A stretch of DNA of 64,000 nt from Neisseria sp. MVDL19-042950 (GCF_030504625.1 NZ_JAUKWH010000004.1:1-64000), one strand, 5' to 3'; shown: positions 46,812-55,851, counted from the first letter of the stretch. Numbers and translations: made by a program. Notes: generated from the sequence alone by a model not told the origin.

Positions 46812-47561
46812 ATGAAAGCACTGGTCGCCGTAAAACGCGTGGTGGATTACAACGTAAAAGTCCGCGTGAAAGCCGACGGTTCGGATGTGGATATCGGCAA
46901 CGTTAAAATGTCGATGAATCCTTTTGACGAGATTGCCGTAGAAGAAGCGGTTCGTTTGAAAGAAGCAGGCAAATTGGCTGAAATCGTGGCGGTATCGTTG
47001 GGTGGTAAAAAATGTGAAGAAACCTTGCGCACGGCTTTGGCGATGGGTGCAGACCGTGCCGTGCATGTGGAAACCGACGAGAAATTGGAGCCGTTGGCGG
47101 TTGCCAAGTTGCTTAAAGCTGTGGCTGAGGAAGAGCAACCCCAGCTTCTGCTGTTGGGCAAACAGGCGATTGACGATGATGCCAACCAAACCGCACAAAT
47201 GCTTGCTGCCCTTTTGAATGCGCCGCAAGGCACGTTTGCCAGCAAAGTGGAATTGGGCGAAAACGAAGTATCGATTAAGCGTGAAATAGACGGCGGCGAG
47301 GAAACATTGGCCTTGAAGTTGCCCGCTGTGATTAGTGCGGATTTACGGTTAAACGAGCCGCGTTTTGTGAAGCTGCCCAATATCATGGCCGCTAAGAAAA
47401 AGCCACTGGGAAAAACCACGCCGGCAGAGCTGGGTGTTGATATTGCCCTGCGTTTGAACGTGGTAAAAGTGGCGGAACCCAAAGCGCGTCAGGCAGGCGT
47501 GAAGTTGGCGGATGTTGCCGAATTGGTTGAAAAATTGAAAAATGAAGCCAAAGTGATTTAA
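46812..47561 (+). CDS. etfB: electron transfer flavoprotein beta subunit
   Basis: Small subunit of the FAD/AMP electron carrier that takes electrons from acyl-CoA and other dehydrogenases. 249 residues; [42 protein letters not shown], the AMP-binding [13 protein letters not shown] region and the family signature around [32 protein letters not shown] ribosome binding site. etfA follows after 10 bp. Confidence 0.97.
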   Translation: MKALVAVKRVVDYNVKVRVKADGSDVDIGNVKMSMNPFDEIAVEEAVRLKEAGKLAEIVAVSLGGKKCEETLRTALAMGADRAVHVETDEKLEPLAVAKLLKAVAEEEQPQLLLLGKQAIDDDANQTAQMLAALLNAPQGTFASKVELGENEVSIKREIDGGEETLALKLPAVISADLRLNEPRFVKLPNIMAAKKKPLGKTTPAELGVDIALRLNVVKVAEPKARQAGVKLADVAELVEKLKNEAKVI

Positions 47562-47571
47562 GGGGGCGGAA

Positions 47572-48507
47572 ATGAGCGTATTGATTATTGCAGAGCACAA
47601 CAACCAACAGTTAAACCCCGCTACCCTTCATGCAGTAACGGCGGCTGCGAAACTTGGAGAAGTTCATGTTTTGGTGGCCGGTTCCAATGCCGTTTCAGTG
47701 GCGGATGCAGTCAAGCAAGTAAAAGGGGTGGCTAAAGTATTGCTGGCTGATGCCCTCCATTACGGTGAAAGTTTGGCGGAGGAAATTGCTCCTCTCGCGG
47801 TAAAACTGGCTGCCGATTACCGTTATATTGCAGCAACGGCTACCGCATTCGGTAAAAATCTGCTGCCGCGCGTTGCCGCCTTGCTTGATGTGCCGCAAAT
47901 TTCTGATTTAACGGAAATTATTGATGGTAAAACATTCGTTCGTCCGATTTATGCCGGCAATGCTTTTGAAACCGTGCAAAGCGACGCGACAAAATTAGTG
48001 CTGACTTTCCGTGCTACTGCGTTCGATGCAGCGGAAAATACAGATGGTAACGCAGAAGTGGTTCATGCCGAAGCATTAGCTGCCCAAAATCTGAGCCGCT
48101 TTGTAGGAAGAGAATTAACGCAATCCGACCGCCCCGATTTAACGCAAGCCAAAGTGGTGGTGTCCGGCGGCCGGGCATTGGGTAGTGCCGAGCAGTTTCA
48201 AGCGGTATTAACGCCGCTGGCCGATGCTTTAGGGGCGGCAATCGGTGCTTCACGGGCTGCGGTTGATGCCGAATATGCACCGAATGATGTACAGGTTGGC
48301 CAAACCGGTAAAGTGGTTGCGCCGCAGTTATATATTGCGGTCGGTATTTCCGGAGCAATTCAACATACTGCTGGTATGCAAGACAGTAAAGTTATCGTAG
48401 CCATTAATAAAGATCCTGATGCTCCGATTTTCAATGTGGCTGATTATGGCTTGGTCGGCGATTTGTTTGACATTGTGCCGAAGCTAACCGCTGCTTTGAA
48501 AGATTAA
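47572..48507 (+). CDS. etfA: electron transfer flavoprotein alpha subunit
   Basis: FAD-binding large subunit, 311 residues. The C-terminal FAD motif is complete: VVSGGRALGSAEQF, VDAEYAPNDVQVGQTGKVVAPQLYIAVGISGAIQHTAGMQDSKVIVAINKDPDAPIFNVADYGLVGDLFDIVPKL. Forms an operon with etfB. A parS site starts 8 bp after the stop codon. Confidence 0.97.
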   Translation: MSVLIIAEHNNQQLNPATLHAVTAAAKLGEVHVLVAGSNAVSVADAVKQVKGVAKVLLADALHYGESLAEEIAPLAVKLAADYRYIAATATAFGKNLLPRVAALLDVPQISDLTEIIDGKTFVRPIYAGNAFETVQSDATKLVLTFRATAFDAAENTDGNAEVVHAEALAAQNLSRFVGRELTQSDRPDLTQAKVVVSGGRALGSAEQFQAVLTPLADALGAAIGASRAAVDAEYAPNDVQVGQTGKVVAPQLYIAVGISGAIQHTAGMQDSKVIVAINKDPDAPIFNVADYGLVGDLFDIVPKLTAALKD

Positions 48508-48514
48508 GCAAAAG

Positions 48515-48530
48515 TGTTTCACGTGAAACA
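48515..48530. other. parS centromere-like site, second perfect copy
   Basis: TGTTTCACGTGAAACA again, 2.96 kb from the first, between the etfA stop and its terminator. Confidence 0.93.
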
Positions 48531-48553
48531 TATTATATTATTGGCTTAAACCG

Positions 48554-48595
48554 ACAAAACTTTATACGGTTATTCGTATAAAGTTTTGTTTTTTA
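48554..48595 (+). terminator. rho-independent terminator of etfBA
   Basis: 15-bp stem ACAAAACTTTATACG with a 6-nt loop followed by TTTTTT. A DUS follows at about 48597-48609 but is not part of the stem. Confidence 0.88.
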
Positions 48596-48675
48596 TTTCA
48601 GACGGCCTGATTTTTTATAAAACCATCTTCGAGCTTAGTTATTGAAAGCCGTCTGAAAGTGCGGAAAAGATAAAG

Positions 48676-49284
48676 ATGACTGCTGCCGTTTATAAGACAA
48701 TCACCGGGCCGGTTCAGGCTGAATTTAAAGATAAGGGAAGCCGTTTCATTGCTTTTGCTTATCCTGTTCAATCTGCGGCGGAGGTAAAGCGGTATGTTGA
48801 ATCTTTGCGCGAAGAACATCATAAAGCCCGGCATTGGTGCTATGCCTATCGTTTGGGCGTGGATGGTACGCAATTCAGGGCTAATGATGATGGAGAGCCT
48901 TCCGGCAGTGCCGGCCGCCCTATTCTCGGGCAAATAGATTCCGCCGAATTAACCGACGTGTTGATCGTGGTGGTGCGTTATTTCGGTGGCACGTTATTGG
49001 GTGTGCCCGGATTGATTCACGCCTATAAAACTGCTTCCGTAGAAGCGCTGAAAATAGCAGAAATAATTGAAAAAAATGTCGAAAAAACGGTTTGGTTGCG
49101 TTGCGAATACCCGAATTTAAATGATGCTATCCGAATCGCCAAGCAGCATCACGCCGAAGTGGTTGAACAGGATTTGCAGTTGGATTGCCGCTTAACCATA
49201 AAAATCCCGTTAGCCCAATATCAAGCATGTGTCGCCGCATGGCGGCATACCCGATTGATTGACGTACAAGATGAGGCATTTTAA
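48676..49284 (+). CDS. yigZ: YigZ/IMPACT family protein
   Basis: 202 residues with the UPF0029 domain: EFKDKGSRFIAFAYPVQSAAEVKRYVESLREEHHKARHWCYAYRLG, then DDGEPSGSAGRPILGQI and VVRYFGGTLLGVPGLIHAYKTA, plus the C-terminal DUF1949 ferredoxin-like domain. The family resembles eukaryotic IMPACT and may act on translation; the bacterial function is not settled. Confidence 0.92.
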   Translation: MTAAVYKTITGPVQAEFKDKGSRFIAFAYPVQSAAEVKRYVESLREEHHKARHWCYAYRLGVDGTQFRANDDGEPSGSAGRPILGQIDSAELTDVLIVVVRYFGGTLLGVPGLIHAYKTASVEALKIAEIIEKNVEKTVWLRCEYPNLNDAIRIAKQHHAEVVEQDLQLDCRLTIKIPLAQYQACVAAWRHTRLIDVQDEAF

Positions 49285-49672
49285 GCCTTGTTAGTATGTG
49301 TTATAGCTTGGAATTTAATATTTACCACATAGATCGGTTTGATGTTTTGCGTCGAATATTAAACTTGGGGATGGGGTAAATGGCTCTGTATTATTGCTAA
49401 GAGGCCGTCTGAAACGTTTTAAACTTTATCGGAAAACGTTACGGATGGCCTCGTTTTTGCTCAGGTCGGCAGATTGAATATTAATAGCGTCTAGTAGTGA
49501 AAATATTTTGTTTTCGGGTTGAGGTGCCCGGTTCAAACAAAGCCAACCTATCGTCATGCAAAAAAAACCGGAAAGTAAGATATTAGAATTATTCGGTTAT
49601 TTGGCCATAAATTAGGCTATAATCCGACAGCTTTAATACTCATTTCAATCGGCTTTAATGGAAGGAAAATCC
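49285..49672. other. spacer before purD with a degenerate DUS hairpin and a -10 element
   Basis: No gene. A decayed DUS inverted repeat (GAGGCCGTCTGAAACGTTTT against AAAACGTTACGGATGGCCTC) lies at about 49401-49452 and probably still works as terminator for yigZ. A perfect TATAAT is at 49618-49623, 50 bp before the purD ATG. Confidence 0.55.
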
Positions 49673-50944
49673 ATGAAATTACTCGTTATCGGCAGTGGTG
49701 GGCGCGAACATGCGTTAGCTTGGAAGCTGGCCCAATCGCCTAAAGTAGAAACCGTATTTGTGGCACCCGGCAATGCAGGAACAGCGTTGGAACCGAAGCT
49801 GCAAAATATTGTGTTGACCGCACATGCCGATTTGATTGATTTTTGTAAGCGTGAAAATATTGCTTTTACCGTGGTCGGCCCCGAAGCACCGTTGGCGGCC
49901 GGCGTAGTGGATGATTTTCGTGCCGCCGGTTTGAAAATTTTCGGCCCTACCCGTTATGCGGCCCAGTTGGAAAGCTCGAAAGATTTTGCCAAAGCGTTTA
50001 TGGCGAAATACGGCATTCCTACTGCCGGATATCAAACCTTTGAAAATGCGGAAAAAGCACACCGATATGTAGAGGAAAAAGGTGCGCCGATCGTGATTAA
50101 AGCCGATGGTTTGGCCGCCGGAAAGGGTGTGATTGTTGCCATGACTTTGCAAGATGCCCATGCTGCGATTGACGATATGCTGCTCGGTAATAAGATGGGC
50201 AATGCAGGAGCCCGAGTGGTGATTGAGGATTTTTTGCAAGGCGAAGAAGCAAGTTTTATCGTGATGGCTGACGGCACCCATGTGCTGCCGATGGCTACCA
50301 GTCAAGACCATAAACGGTTGTTGGACGACGATAGAGGCCCCAATACAGGCGGTATGGGTGCATACAGCCCTGCGCCGGTGGTTACGCCGGAAGTATATGA
50401 GCGGGCGATGAATGAAATTATTTTACCGACTATTAACGGTATGAAGGCCGAAGGCCATGAATTTACAGGTTTTTTGTATGCCGGTTTGATGATCGATAAA
50501 AGCGGTGCTCCGTTTACCATTGAATTCAACTGCCGCTTCGGTGATCCTGAAACCCAGCCGATTATGAGCCGTTTGGATAGTGATTTTGTGGATTTGATAG
50601 AAGCCGGGATTAACGGTAAATTGGATGGCGTTAAAGCCGAATGGAACCCGCAAACAGCCGTCGGCGTAGTGTTGGCTGCCGAGAATTATCCGGAAACGCC
50701 GAAAAAAGGCGATGTGATTTCGGGTTTGGATGCCGCCGGAAAAATCGGTAAAGTGTTTCATGCAGGCACATCGGCAAATGAAAAAGGCGAAACGGTAACC
50801 AATGGCGGGCGTGTTTTATGCGTGGTCGGTTTGGGCGATGATGTTGCTGCTGCGAAAAATAAAGCGTATCAAGCATTGGAAAACATTCATTTTAGCGGTA
50901 TGCAGTATCGCAAAGATATTGCCGATAAAGCCATAAAACGTTAA
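49673..50944 (+). CDS. purD: phosphoribosylamine--glycine ligase
   Basis: GAR synthetase of purine synthesis, an ATP-grasp ligase of 423 residues. N-terminal LLVIGSGGREHALAWKLAQSPKV, VVGPEAPLAAG, ATP-binding VIKADGLAAGKGV, the PurD signature RFGDPETQPIMSRLDSD and EFNCRFGDPE metal site. GAAGGA ribosome binding site 6 nt before the ATG at 49673; an earlier ATG at 49658 is possible but lacks one. Confidence 0.97.
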   Translation: MKLLVIGSGGREHALAWKLAQSPKVETVFVAPGNAGTALEPKLQNIVLTAHADLIDFCKRENIAFTVVGPEAPLAAGVVDDFRAAGLKIFGPTRYAAQLESSKDFAKAFMAKYGIPTAGYQTFENAEKAHRYVEEKGAPIVIKADGLAAGKGVIVAMTLQDAHAAIDDMLLGNKMGNAGARVVIEDFLQGEEASFIVMADGTHVLPMATSQDHKRLLDDDRGPNTGGMGAYSPAPVVTPEVYERAMNEIILPTINGMKAEGHEFTGFLYAGLMIDKSGAPFTIEFNCRFGDPETQPIMSRLDSDFVDLIEAGINGKLDGVKAEWNPQTAVGVVLAAENYPETPKKGDVISGLDAAGKIGKVFHAGTSANEKGETVTNGGRVLCVVGLGDDVAAAKNKAYQALENIHFSGMQYRKDIADKAIKR

Positions 50945-50950
50945 TGATAT

Positions 50951-50978
50951 AGGCCGTCTGAAAAATTTCAGACGGCCT
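50951..50978 (+). terminator. DUS inverted-repeat terminator after purD
   Basis: Two DUS back to back around AAA, 6 bp after the purD stop. Confidence 0.8.
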
Positions 50979-51130
50979 CCCCTAATATTTGTCTGCCGGA
51001 ATAGGCATATTTGCTTTTTTGTATCCGTATCGTATCTATGATTGGGCGATAGCGCCCATATGCTCCCGATAGCCTTCAAAGAAATCAACTGCTTCACCGC
51101 GGTATTTTCAATCATGATGGAATTTCCCGA

Positions 51131-51685
51131 ATGCCTGCAGCCATTGCCTGTAAAAAACTTACACATCATTTAAAGCATGGCGGCTTGATCGCTTACCCTA
51201 CCGAATCTTGTTACGGTATCGGTTGTTTGCCCACACATCCGCGTGCTTTAAAGAAATTGGTATGCTTGAAAAAGCGGCCTCAAAACAAAGGCATGATTGT
51301 GATTGGCCATAGCTTGGCGCAATTGCAGCCGCTATTGGAGAGGCCGTCTGAAAAAACGCTTGCCCTGTTACAAAACGAATGGCCTGCACCCAAAACTTTC
51401 TTATTGGCTTGCCGTAGCCGCGTGTTGCCGCTTTTGCGTGGAAAAGGGCGCAATAAACTGGCCGTACGGGTGCCTGCGCATAGTGGGGCGCGGCGGTTGT
51501 GCAAAATGCTGAATATGCCTTTGGTGTCTACTTCATGTAATCGTGCGGGAAAATGCCCGTGCAAGAGTGAGCGTGAGGTGAGAAAGCAATTTGGTCGGCA
51601 GGTATGGGTTGTCGGTGGACGGATAGGCAGCCGGAAAGCTCCCAGCCAAATTATTGACGGCGAATCAGGTGCCCGCTTGCGTTGA
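51131..51685 (+). CDS. tsaC: threonylcarbamoyl-AMP synthase, TsaC/YrdC family
   Basis: 184 residues; makes threonylcarbamoyl-AMP for t6A37 in tRNA. GGLIAYPTESCYGIGCLPTHPRALKKLVCLKKRPQNKGMIVI is the nucleotide/threonine-binding half, and RVPAHSGARRLCKMLNMPLVSTSCNRAGKCPCKSEREV carries the STSAN-like motif (here STSCN). A DUS is read through as ERPSEK. It is a short TsaC form without the Sua5 C-terminal domain. Function links to trmO at 44115, which methylates the t6A product. Confidence 0.93.
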   Translation: MPAAIACKKLTHHLKHGGLIAYPTESCYGIGCLPTHPRALKKLVCLKKRPQNKGMIVIGHSLAQLQPLLERPSEKTLALLQNEWPAPKTFLLACRSRVLPLLRGKGRNKLAVRVPAHSGARRLCKMLNMPLVSTSCNRAGKCPCKSEREVRKQFGRQVWVVGGRIGSRKAPSQIIDGESGARLR

Positions 51686-51920
51686 TTTAAATTGCGATCA
51701 CAATAATAACTTTGGGTATATTGTGTATTGTTTGCAGATTATGGTAATAACGCAATAAATATGGCCGCATTATCATGCAAAGCAACCGAATACACTATGA
51801 TGATAGGGCTGATTCAACAGAAGCCTGAGACATGGCTTGATGAAATGCAGCGCAGTTATTGGCAAATAACTGCAAGATCAATTTTATCTTTTCAACAAGT
51901 ATATTTTTGCTTCAACGTCT

Positions 51921-52229
51921 TCAGAGTTTATGCGGATACCGACTTAACCCCAAATTCTTTTCGCCGTTCCAACATAAAGACAAATTTGCGCCGATAATGG
52001 CACTTTCAATGATAGAAAAGACCAATTGAAGCGCTTGAATGCTGTCGACACCGCTGATACGAAAGTTGATATCTTTACCCGCCCCGACGATTCTGTATGG
52101 GCAAGCCCATTCATTTTCGCCAAGTTGTTCCGGCTTGCCTATCAATACGTTTACTTTTTCGGCAGAATTTTCTGATAATTCCAACGTTCTATGGGCAATG
52201 GCGGTTTCTTGAGTTAATTCGGCAAACAT
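51921..52229 (-). CDS. DUF6968-like small protein, function unknown
   Basis: 102 residues: VNVLIGKPEQLGENEWACPYRIVGAGKDINFRISGVDSIQALQLVFSIIESAII resembles the small DUF6968 proteins (a 'vrIGkP ... W.CpyrI.G......GvDsiQALqLal' pattern). No signal peptide. It lies alone in an AT-rich stretch (51686-52320); I see nothing else in 51686-51920. Such orphan genes are often accessory and mobile; assignment is by eye. Confidence 0.65.
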   Translation of the reverse strand: MFAELTQETAIAHRTLELSENSAEKVNVLIGKPEQLGENEWACPYRIVGAGKDINFRISGVDSIQALQLVFSIIESAIIGANLSLCWNGEKNLGLSRYPHKL

Positions 52230-52464
52230 AACATTTTCTTGTCGGATAGATAGGCGGATTTTCTTGTTTTCCCTTTGATGATATTAAAAATATTAATTTA
52301 TTGATTTTATGTTAGAATGCCGCCGAATTCCACTTGCCGCCGGCTTGGTTTTCAGACGGCCTTTATGTTCCATTTTGTAAGTGGAATCAAATGGGTAAAA
52401 AGCCATCCGGAAAAGGAACCAAGTCGGCATGAAAACAGTCTTCTAAGTTTATTCATTGATAACG

Positions 52465-52505
52465 ATGCCGTCTGAAATGCTTACCCTGTCGGTTTCAGAC
52501 GGCCT
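52465..52505 (+). repeat. mixed-dialect DUS inverted repeat in the mltA leader
   Basis: ATGCCGTCTGAAA on the left and the complement of AGGCCGTCTGAAA on the right, 15-nt loop, ending 16 bp before the mltA ATG. It lies upstream of the gene rather than downstream and has no T tract. Confidence 0.65.
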
Positions 52506-52521
52506 TAACATACAGCAAACC

Positions 52522-53868
52522 ATGAATCGTCAGAAAATTTACCGTATCGCCCTGTTGGGTATCGCCGCGGCCGTATTGGCAGCTTGCAGCTTTAAGAAGA
52601 GCAAACCTCCCGTTACCACCTTGCCGCCCGCTGCCAAAGTGCCGCCGGTTACCACTCCCGGTATGCCGATGCCTGCGGGTACGCCTGCGCCGCAAGGCCA
52701 TGTGCATGCGCCCGGCGGCGGGGCAAGCTACAAAGCGGTTTCGTACGGTGAGTTACCGCAATGGCAGCAGCAGAATTTTTCCGACAGCCTGCGTTCGTTC
52801 CGTTTGGGATGCGAGAAACTGAAATCACAGCAGAATTGGCGCAATGTGTGTGCCCAAGCAGCCCAAACGCCTTATCAGGACGGTGCCGCCAAAGCCTTTT
52901 TCGAGCAGTATTTCACGCCGTGGCAGGTAAGCGGCAACGGCAAACTCGGCGGTACGATTACCGGCTATTACGAGCCGGTGCTTCACGGTGATGTTAAAAA
53001 CACCGCCAAAGCACGTTTTCCCGTTTACGGTATCCCCAGCGACTTCGTATCGGTCGATTTGCCTGCCGGTTTGCGCAACAGCAAAGCAATGGTGCGTGTC
53101 CGCCCTACGGGGCAGAATAAAGGCGTGGTTGATCCGGCCGGCCAATATACCGCCAACTTAGCCAAATTTCCGATTAGCGAGCGTACCAGAGCCTTAAAAG
53201 GCCGCTTTGTAGGCAGCCAGTTTGTGCCTTATTACACCCGCGCCCAGATTAACGGCGGTGCTTTGGACGGGAAAGCGCCGATTCTCGGTTATGCAGACGA
53301 CCCTGTGGAGCTGTTTTTCCTGCATATTCAAGGATCGGGCCGTTTGAGAACGCCCGACGGCAGATACATCCGCTTGGGGTTCGCAGATAAAAACGAATAT
53401 CCGTACGTATCCATCGGGCGTTATATGGCCGACAGAGGTTATCTGACTTTGGCGCAAACCACCATGCAAGGTATTAAAGCCTATATGCAGCGCAACCCGC
53501 AGCGTTTGGCCGAGGTGTTGGGGCAGAATCCCAGCTATGTATTCTTCCGCGAGCTTCCCGGCAATGACGACGGCCCGGTTGGTGCGCTCGGCACGCCTCT
53601 GATGGGGCAGTATGCCGGAGCGGTCGACCGCCATTACATCACGCTGGGTGCGCCTTTGTTTGTGGCGACTACCCATCCGGTGAGCAATTATGCGCTCAAC
53701 CGGTTGATTATGGCGCAGGATACCGGCAGCGCGATTAAAGGCGCGGTTCGTGTGGATTATTTCTGGGGTTACGGCGATGAAGCGGGTGCCGTGGCAGGCA
53801 AACAGAAACATACCGGCTATGTGTGGCAGTTGCTGCCCAATGGTGTGATGCCCGAATACAGACCGTAG
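52522..53868 (+). CDS. mltA: membrane-bound lytic murein transglycosylase A
   Basis: Outer-membrane lipoprotein that cleaves glycan strands of peptidoglycan to anhydromuropeptides. 448-residue precursor: lipobox LAAC with Cys22, a Pro-rich linker (residues 27-60), then MltA domain GTITGYYEPVLHGD, the inserted barrel and the C-terminal 3D domain with the Asp triad GSAIKGAVRVDYFWGYGDEAG and FFLHIQGSGRLRTPDG. Start at 52522 fixes the signal peptide; the frame from 52456 reads through the leader DUS. Confidence 0.95.
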   Translation: MNRQKIYRIALLGIAAAVLAACSFKKSKPPVTTLPPAAKVPPVTTPGMPMPAGTPAPQGHVHAPGGGASYKAVSYGELPQWQQQNFSDSLRSFRLGCEKLKSQQNWRNVCAQAAQTPYQDGAAKAFFEQYFTPWQVSGNGKLGGTITGYYEPVLHGDVKNTAKARFPVYGIPSDFVSVDLPAGLRNSKAMVRVRPTGQNKGVVDPAGQYTANLAKFPISERTRALKGRFVGSQFVPYYTRAQINGGALDGKAPILGYADDPVELFFLHIQGSGRLRTPDGRYIRLGFADKNEYPYVSIGRYMADRGYLTLAQTTMQGIKAYMQRNPQRLAEVLGQNPSYVFFRELPGNDDGPVGALGTPLMGQYAGAVDRHYITLGAPLFVATTHPVSNYALNRLIMAQDTGSAIKGAVRVDYFWGYGDEAGAVAGKQKHTGYVWQLLPNGVMPEYRP

Positions 53869-53884
53869 AGAAGACCGGATATGC

Positions 53885-53917
53885 AAAGGCCGTCTGAAAT
53901 CATTTCAGACGGCCTTT
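53885..53917. terminator. DUS inverted-repeat terminator, mltA/thioredoxin gene convergent
   Basis: AAAGGCCGTCTGAAAT and complement around one base. Confidence 0.85.
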
Positions 53918-53937
53918 GCCGTTTTTAAAATAACCGG

Positions 53938-54426
53938 TTACTTTTTGGTACATTTCATAAGTGCGTTTTGAACCGCTTCATCCAGTTTTTTAGCGGTTAC
54001 TTCTCCGAGAAGGGCTTGTTTGTAGCCGCATTTAGGTGCTTCGACGGTAGTGAAAGGCAGTGCGCCGACGTTGTTGCCGACCGACTTCATCCATGTGCGG
54101 CTGTTGTTGCCGGTATAACGCCAAATGGGGTAACTGACCGGTGTTTGTTTCAGGAATTTGCCGATATTGTCAGTATTGTCCAGCGCGATACCCACCATAT
54201 CCACGCTGCCTTTTTTCTGTTTTTTGTACCATGCCGACATTTCGGGCATTTCTTTGCGGCACGGACCGCACCAAGTGGCCCACAAATTGATAATGCGCAC
54301 GGGGGCTTTCAGTGATTCAAACGTTTTGGGCGCATCGCTTTTCCAATCTTGAATATCGGCGGCAGCGGCTGCGGGCAAACCTGCCGCCATTACGGTGCCG
54401 AGAAAAAGTGCGGATAGAGTTTTCAT
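53938..54426 (-). CDS. periplasmic thioredoxin-like protein (TlpA/ResA type)
   Basis: 162 residues: signal peptide MKTLSALFLGTVMAAGLPAAAAA, then a thioredoxin fold with INLWATWCGPCRKEMPEMSAWYKKQ; active-site Cys53 and Cys56. Later cysteines (PKCGYK, MKCTKK) may pair. TlpA-type proteins keep periplasmic thiols reduced or oxidised, often for cytochrome c assembly, but no such genes are near. Its ATG overlaps the stop of the glycosidase-like gene (ATGA), so the two are translated together. Confidence 0.88.
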   Translation of the reverse strand: MKTLSALFLGTVMAAGLPAAAAADIQDWKSDAPKTFESLKAPVRIINLWATWCGPCRKEMPEMSAWYKKQKKGSVDMVGIALDNTDNIGKFLKQTPVSYPIWRYTGNNSRTWMKSVGNNVGALPFTTVEAPKCGYKQALLGEVTAKKLDEAVQNALMKCTKK

Positions 54427-55367
54427 AAATGTTCGTCCTTCGGTTTCTGGTTGGATATTTTGTCGGATACGGTTTTCCGGTGCGGTTTCATGTGTTTGCC
54501 GATTTCCTCCCATACTTTGTTGCCGTGGTGGGGAACGCTGTCCTGAACCCAATACCACCAGAAGTAACCGCCGACATAATTTGGTGTGTATTTCGGCATG
54601 GAATAGTAATGACGGATCATATCCGTTTTACTTTCAACCGTAGCGTTTTTCCGGGTGTTGCCGCATTCACCGATACCGAGTTTGGCACGGGGAAACAAGG
54701 TTTGCAATTCGTTGAAAACCTTTTTCCAGTCGGGTTGGAATCCGTTGTTGTCGTCTTCATAATAGCTCACAAACACATAATCGACGTGTTGTTTCATATC
54801 AGCGGGAATATAGCGGGCAAGCCAGTTTTGCATGGTTGTTTTTTGCATGTTCGGTGCAAAGTAATAAGCGGTCAGCGCGGTTGCCGTATTCTTTCTGCGA
54901 ATGTAGCGGTAGGCGGCGGCAGCTTTGTCGGCAATGAGTTGCGGGTTGTTGCCGAGCCAGTTTTCGCCGTTGATTTCATTACCGATTTCCCAAACATCCA
55001 CGTATTCCGCCAAGGCTTGGTAAGAGCTTTCAAAGCGTTTGAGATAGGCCGCAACGGTCGGATATCGTTTCATCTCGGAAGAATCTACCGGCGTGGCCAT
55101 AATATATGCCGTTCGGTGTATGGCGGCAAACAGCTTTCTGTATTCGGCAGGCGGCTTTTCCGCCGACATCACAATGCGTACGACCGGTTTTACCGGCATG
55201 GCTTTTAAGGCATTGGTAATATGTATTTGTTTGATTTTGCCTTCCCAACCGTCATCTATGGTTACGCCGTAGAAAAAATCGGGCAGCGGTCGGGCGGCGG
55301 CATGGACAATGCCGGACAGCATCGTCAAAATGCCGGTAAAAACCAATGCCGCATTCTTATGCTGCAT
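54423..55367 (-). CDS. secreted clan GH-A-like glycoside hydrolase, substrate unknown
   Basis: 314 residues with a signal peptide (MQHKNAALVFTGILTMLSGIVHA, cleavage near AAA). The mature part reads as a TIM barrel with the clan A acid/base in VWEIGNEING (Glu131) and a probable nucleophile in LGIGECGN (Glu234), about 100 residues apart as in that clan. YVFVSYYEDD, YVGGYFWWYW and HGNKVWEEIGKHM support a glycosidase. I cannot assign a GH family. It is first of a two-gene operon with a thioredoxin (ATGA overlap). The substrate could be a self-made or host polysaccharide; this is unknown. Confidence 0.65.
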   Translation of the reverse strand: MQHKNAALVFTGILTMLSGIVHAAARPLPDFFYGVTIDDGWEGKIKQIHITNALKAMPVKPVVRIVMSAEKPPAEYRKLFAAIHRTAYIMATPVDSSEMKRYPTVAAYLKRFESSYQALAEYVDVWEIGNEINGENWLGNNPQLIADKAAAAYRYIRRKNTATALTAYYFAPNMQKTTMQNWLARYIPADMKQHVDYVFVSYYEDDNNGFQPDWKKVFNELQTLFPRAKLGIGECGNTRKNATVESKTDMIRHYYSMPKYTPNYVGGYFWWYWVQDSVPHHGNKVWEEIGKHMKPHRKTVSDKISNQKPKDEHL

Positions 55368-55494
55368 GGATTAAATTCCTGTATGACATTGATAAAATAA
55401 AGATATTACCGCCAAAATAGCCGAAATGGGGGCGACAAACTGTAAAGGGTGGTTTACAATCAAAAAACGGCCGAATTTGAATGAAGGAATTATT

Positions 55495-55851
55495 ATGCCA
55501 TTAACCGTAACGCTTTATCACAACAACCGGTGCAGTAAATCCCGCGCCGCGTTGTCGCTTTTACAGGTGCGCGGTGTCAAAACCAAAGTGGTTGATTATT
55601 TGCACTCCCCGCCTTCTTTTGATGAGTTGCAGAGTATTTTTGAAAAGCTCGGCGCAGAATCTCCGCGCGTGATGATGCGGGTGAAAGATGATTTGTATCG
55701 CGAGCTGGGTTTGGATAATCCCGATTTGAGCAATGATGATCTGCTCAAAGCCGTTGCCGAGCATCCCAAACTGCTGGAACGCCCGATTGCCGTGTCGGGA
55801 GACAAAGCCGCGGTAGGCCGCCCGTTGGAAAATATCGAAGCATTGCTGTAA
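55495..55851 (+). CDS. arsC: ArsC family reductase
   Basis: 118 residues. The active-site motif is H-X3-C-X3-R: His9, Cys13 and Arg17 in LYHNNRCSKSRAALSLL; later RPIAVSGDKAAVGRPLENIEALL is the family C-terminus. The match is to the glutaredoxin-dependent arsenate reductases, but no arsenite pump or ArsR regulator is near, so the arsenate role is not certain. AAGGA ribosome binding site 6 nt before the ATG at 55495. Confidence 0.88.
   Translation: MPLTVTLYHNNRCSKSRAALSLLQVRGVKTKVVDYLHSPPSFDELQSIFEKLGAESPRVMMRVKDDLYRELGLDNPDLSNDDLLKAVAEHPKLLERPIAVSGDKAAVGRPLENIEALL

Noticed and set aside
51728-51997. 89-codon plus-strand frame
   Set aside because: Overlaps the better-supported minus-strand gene, has no ribosome binding site and no family pattern.
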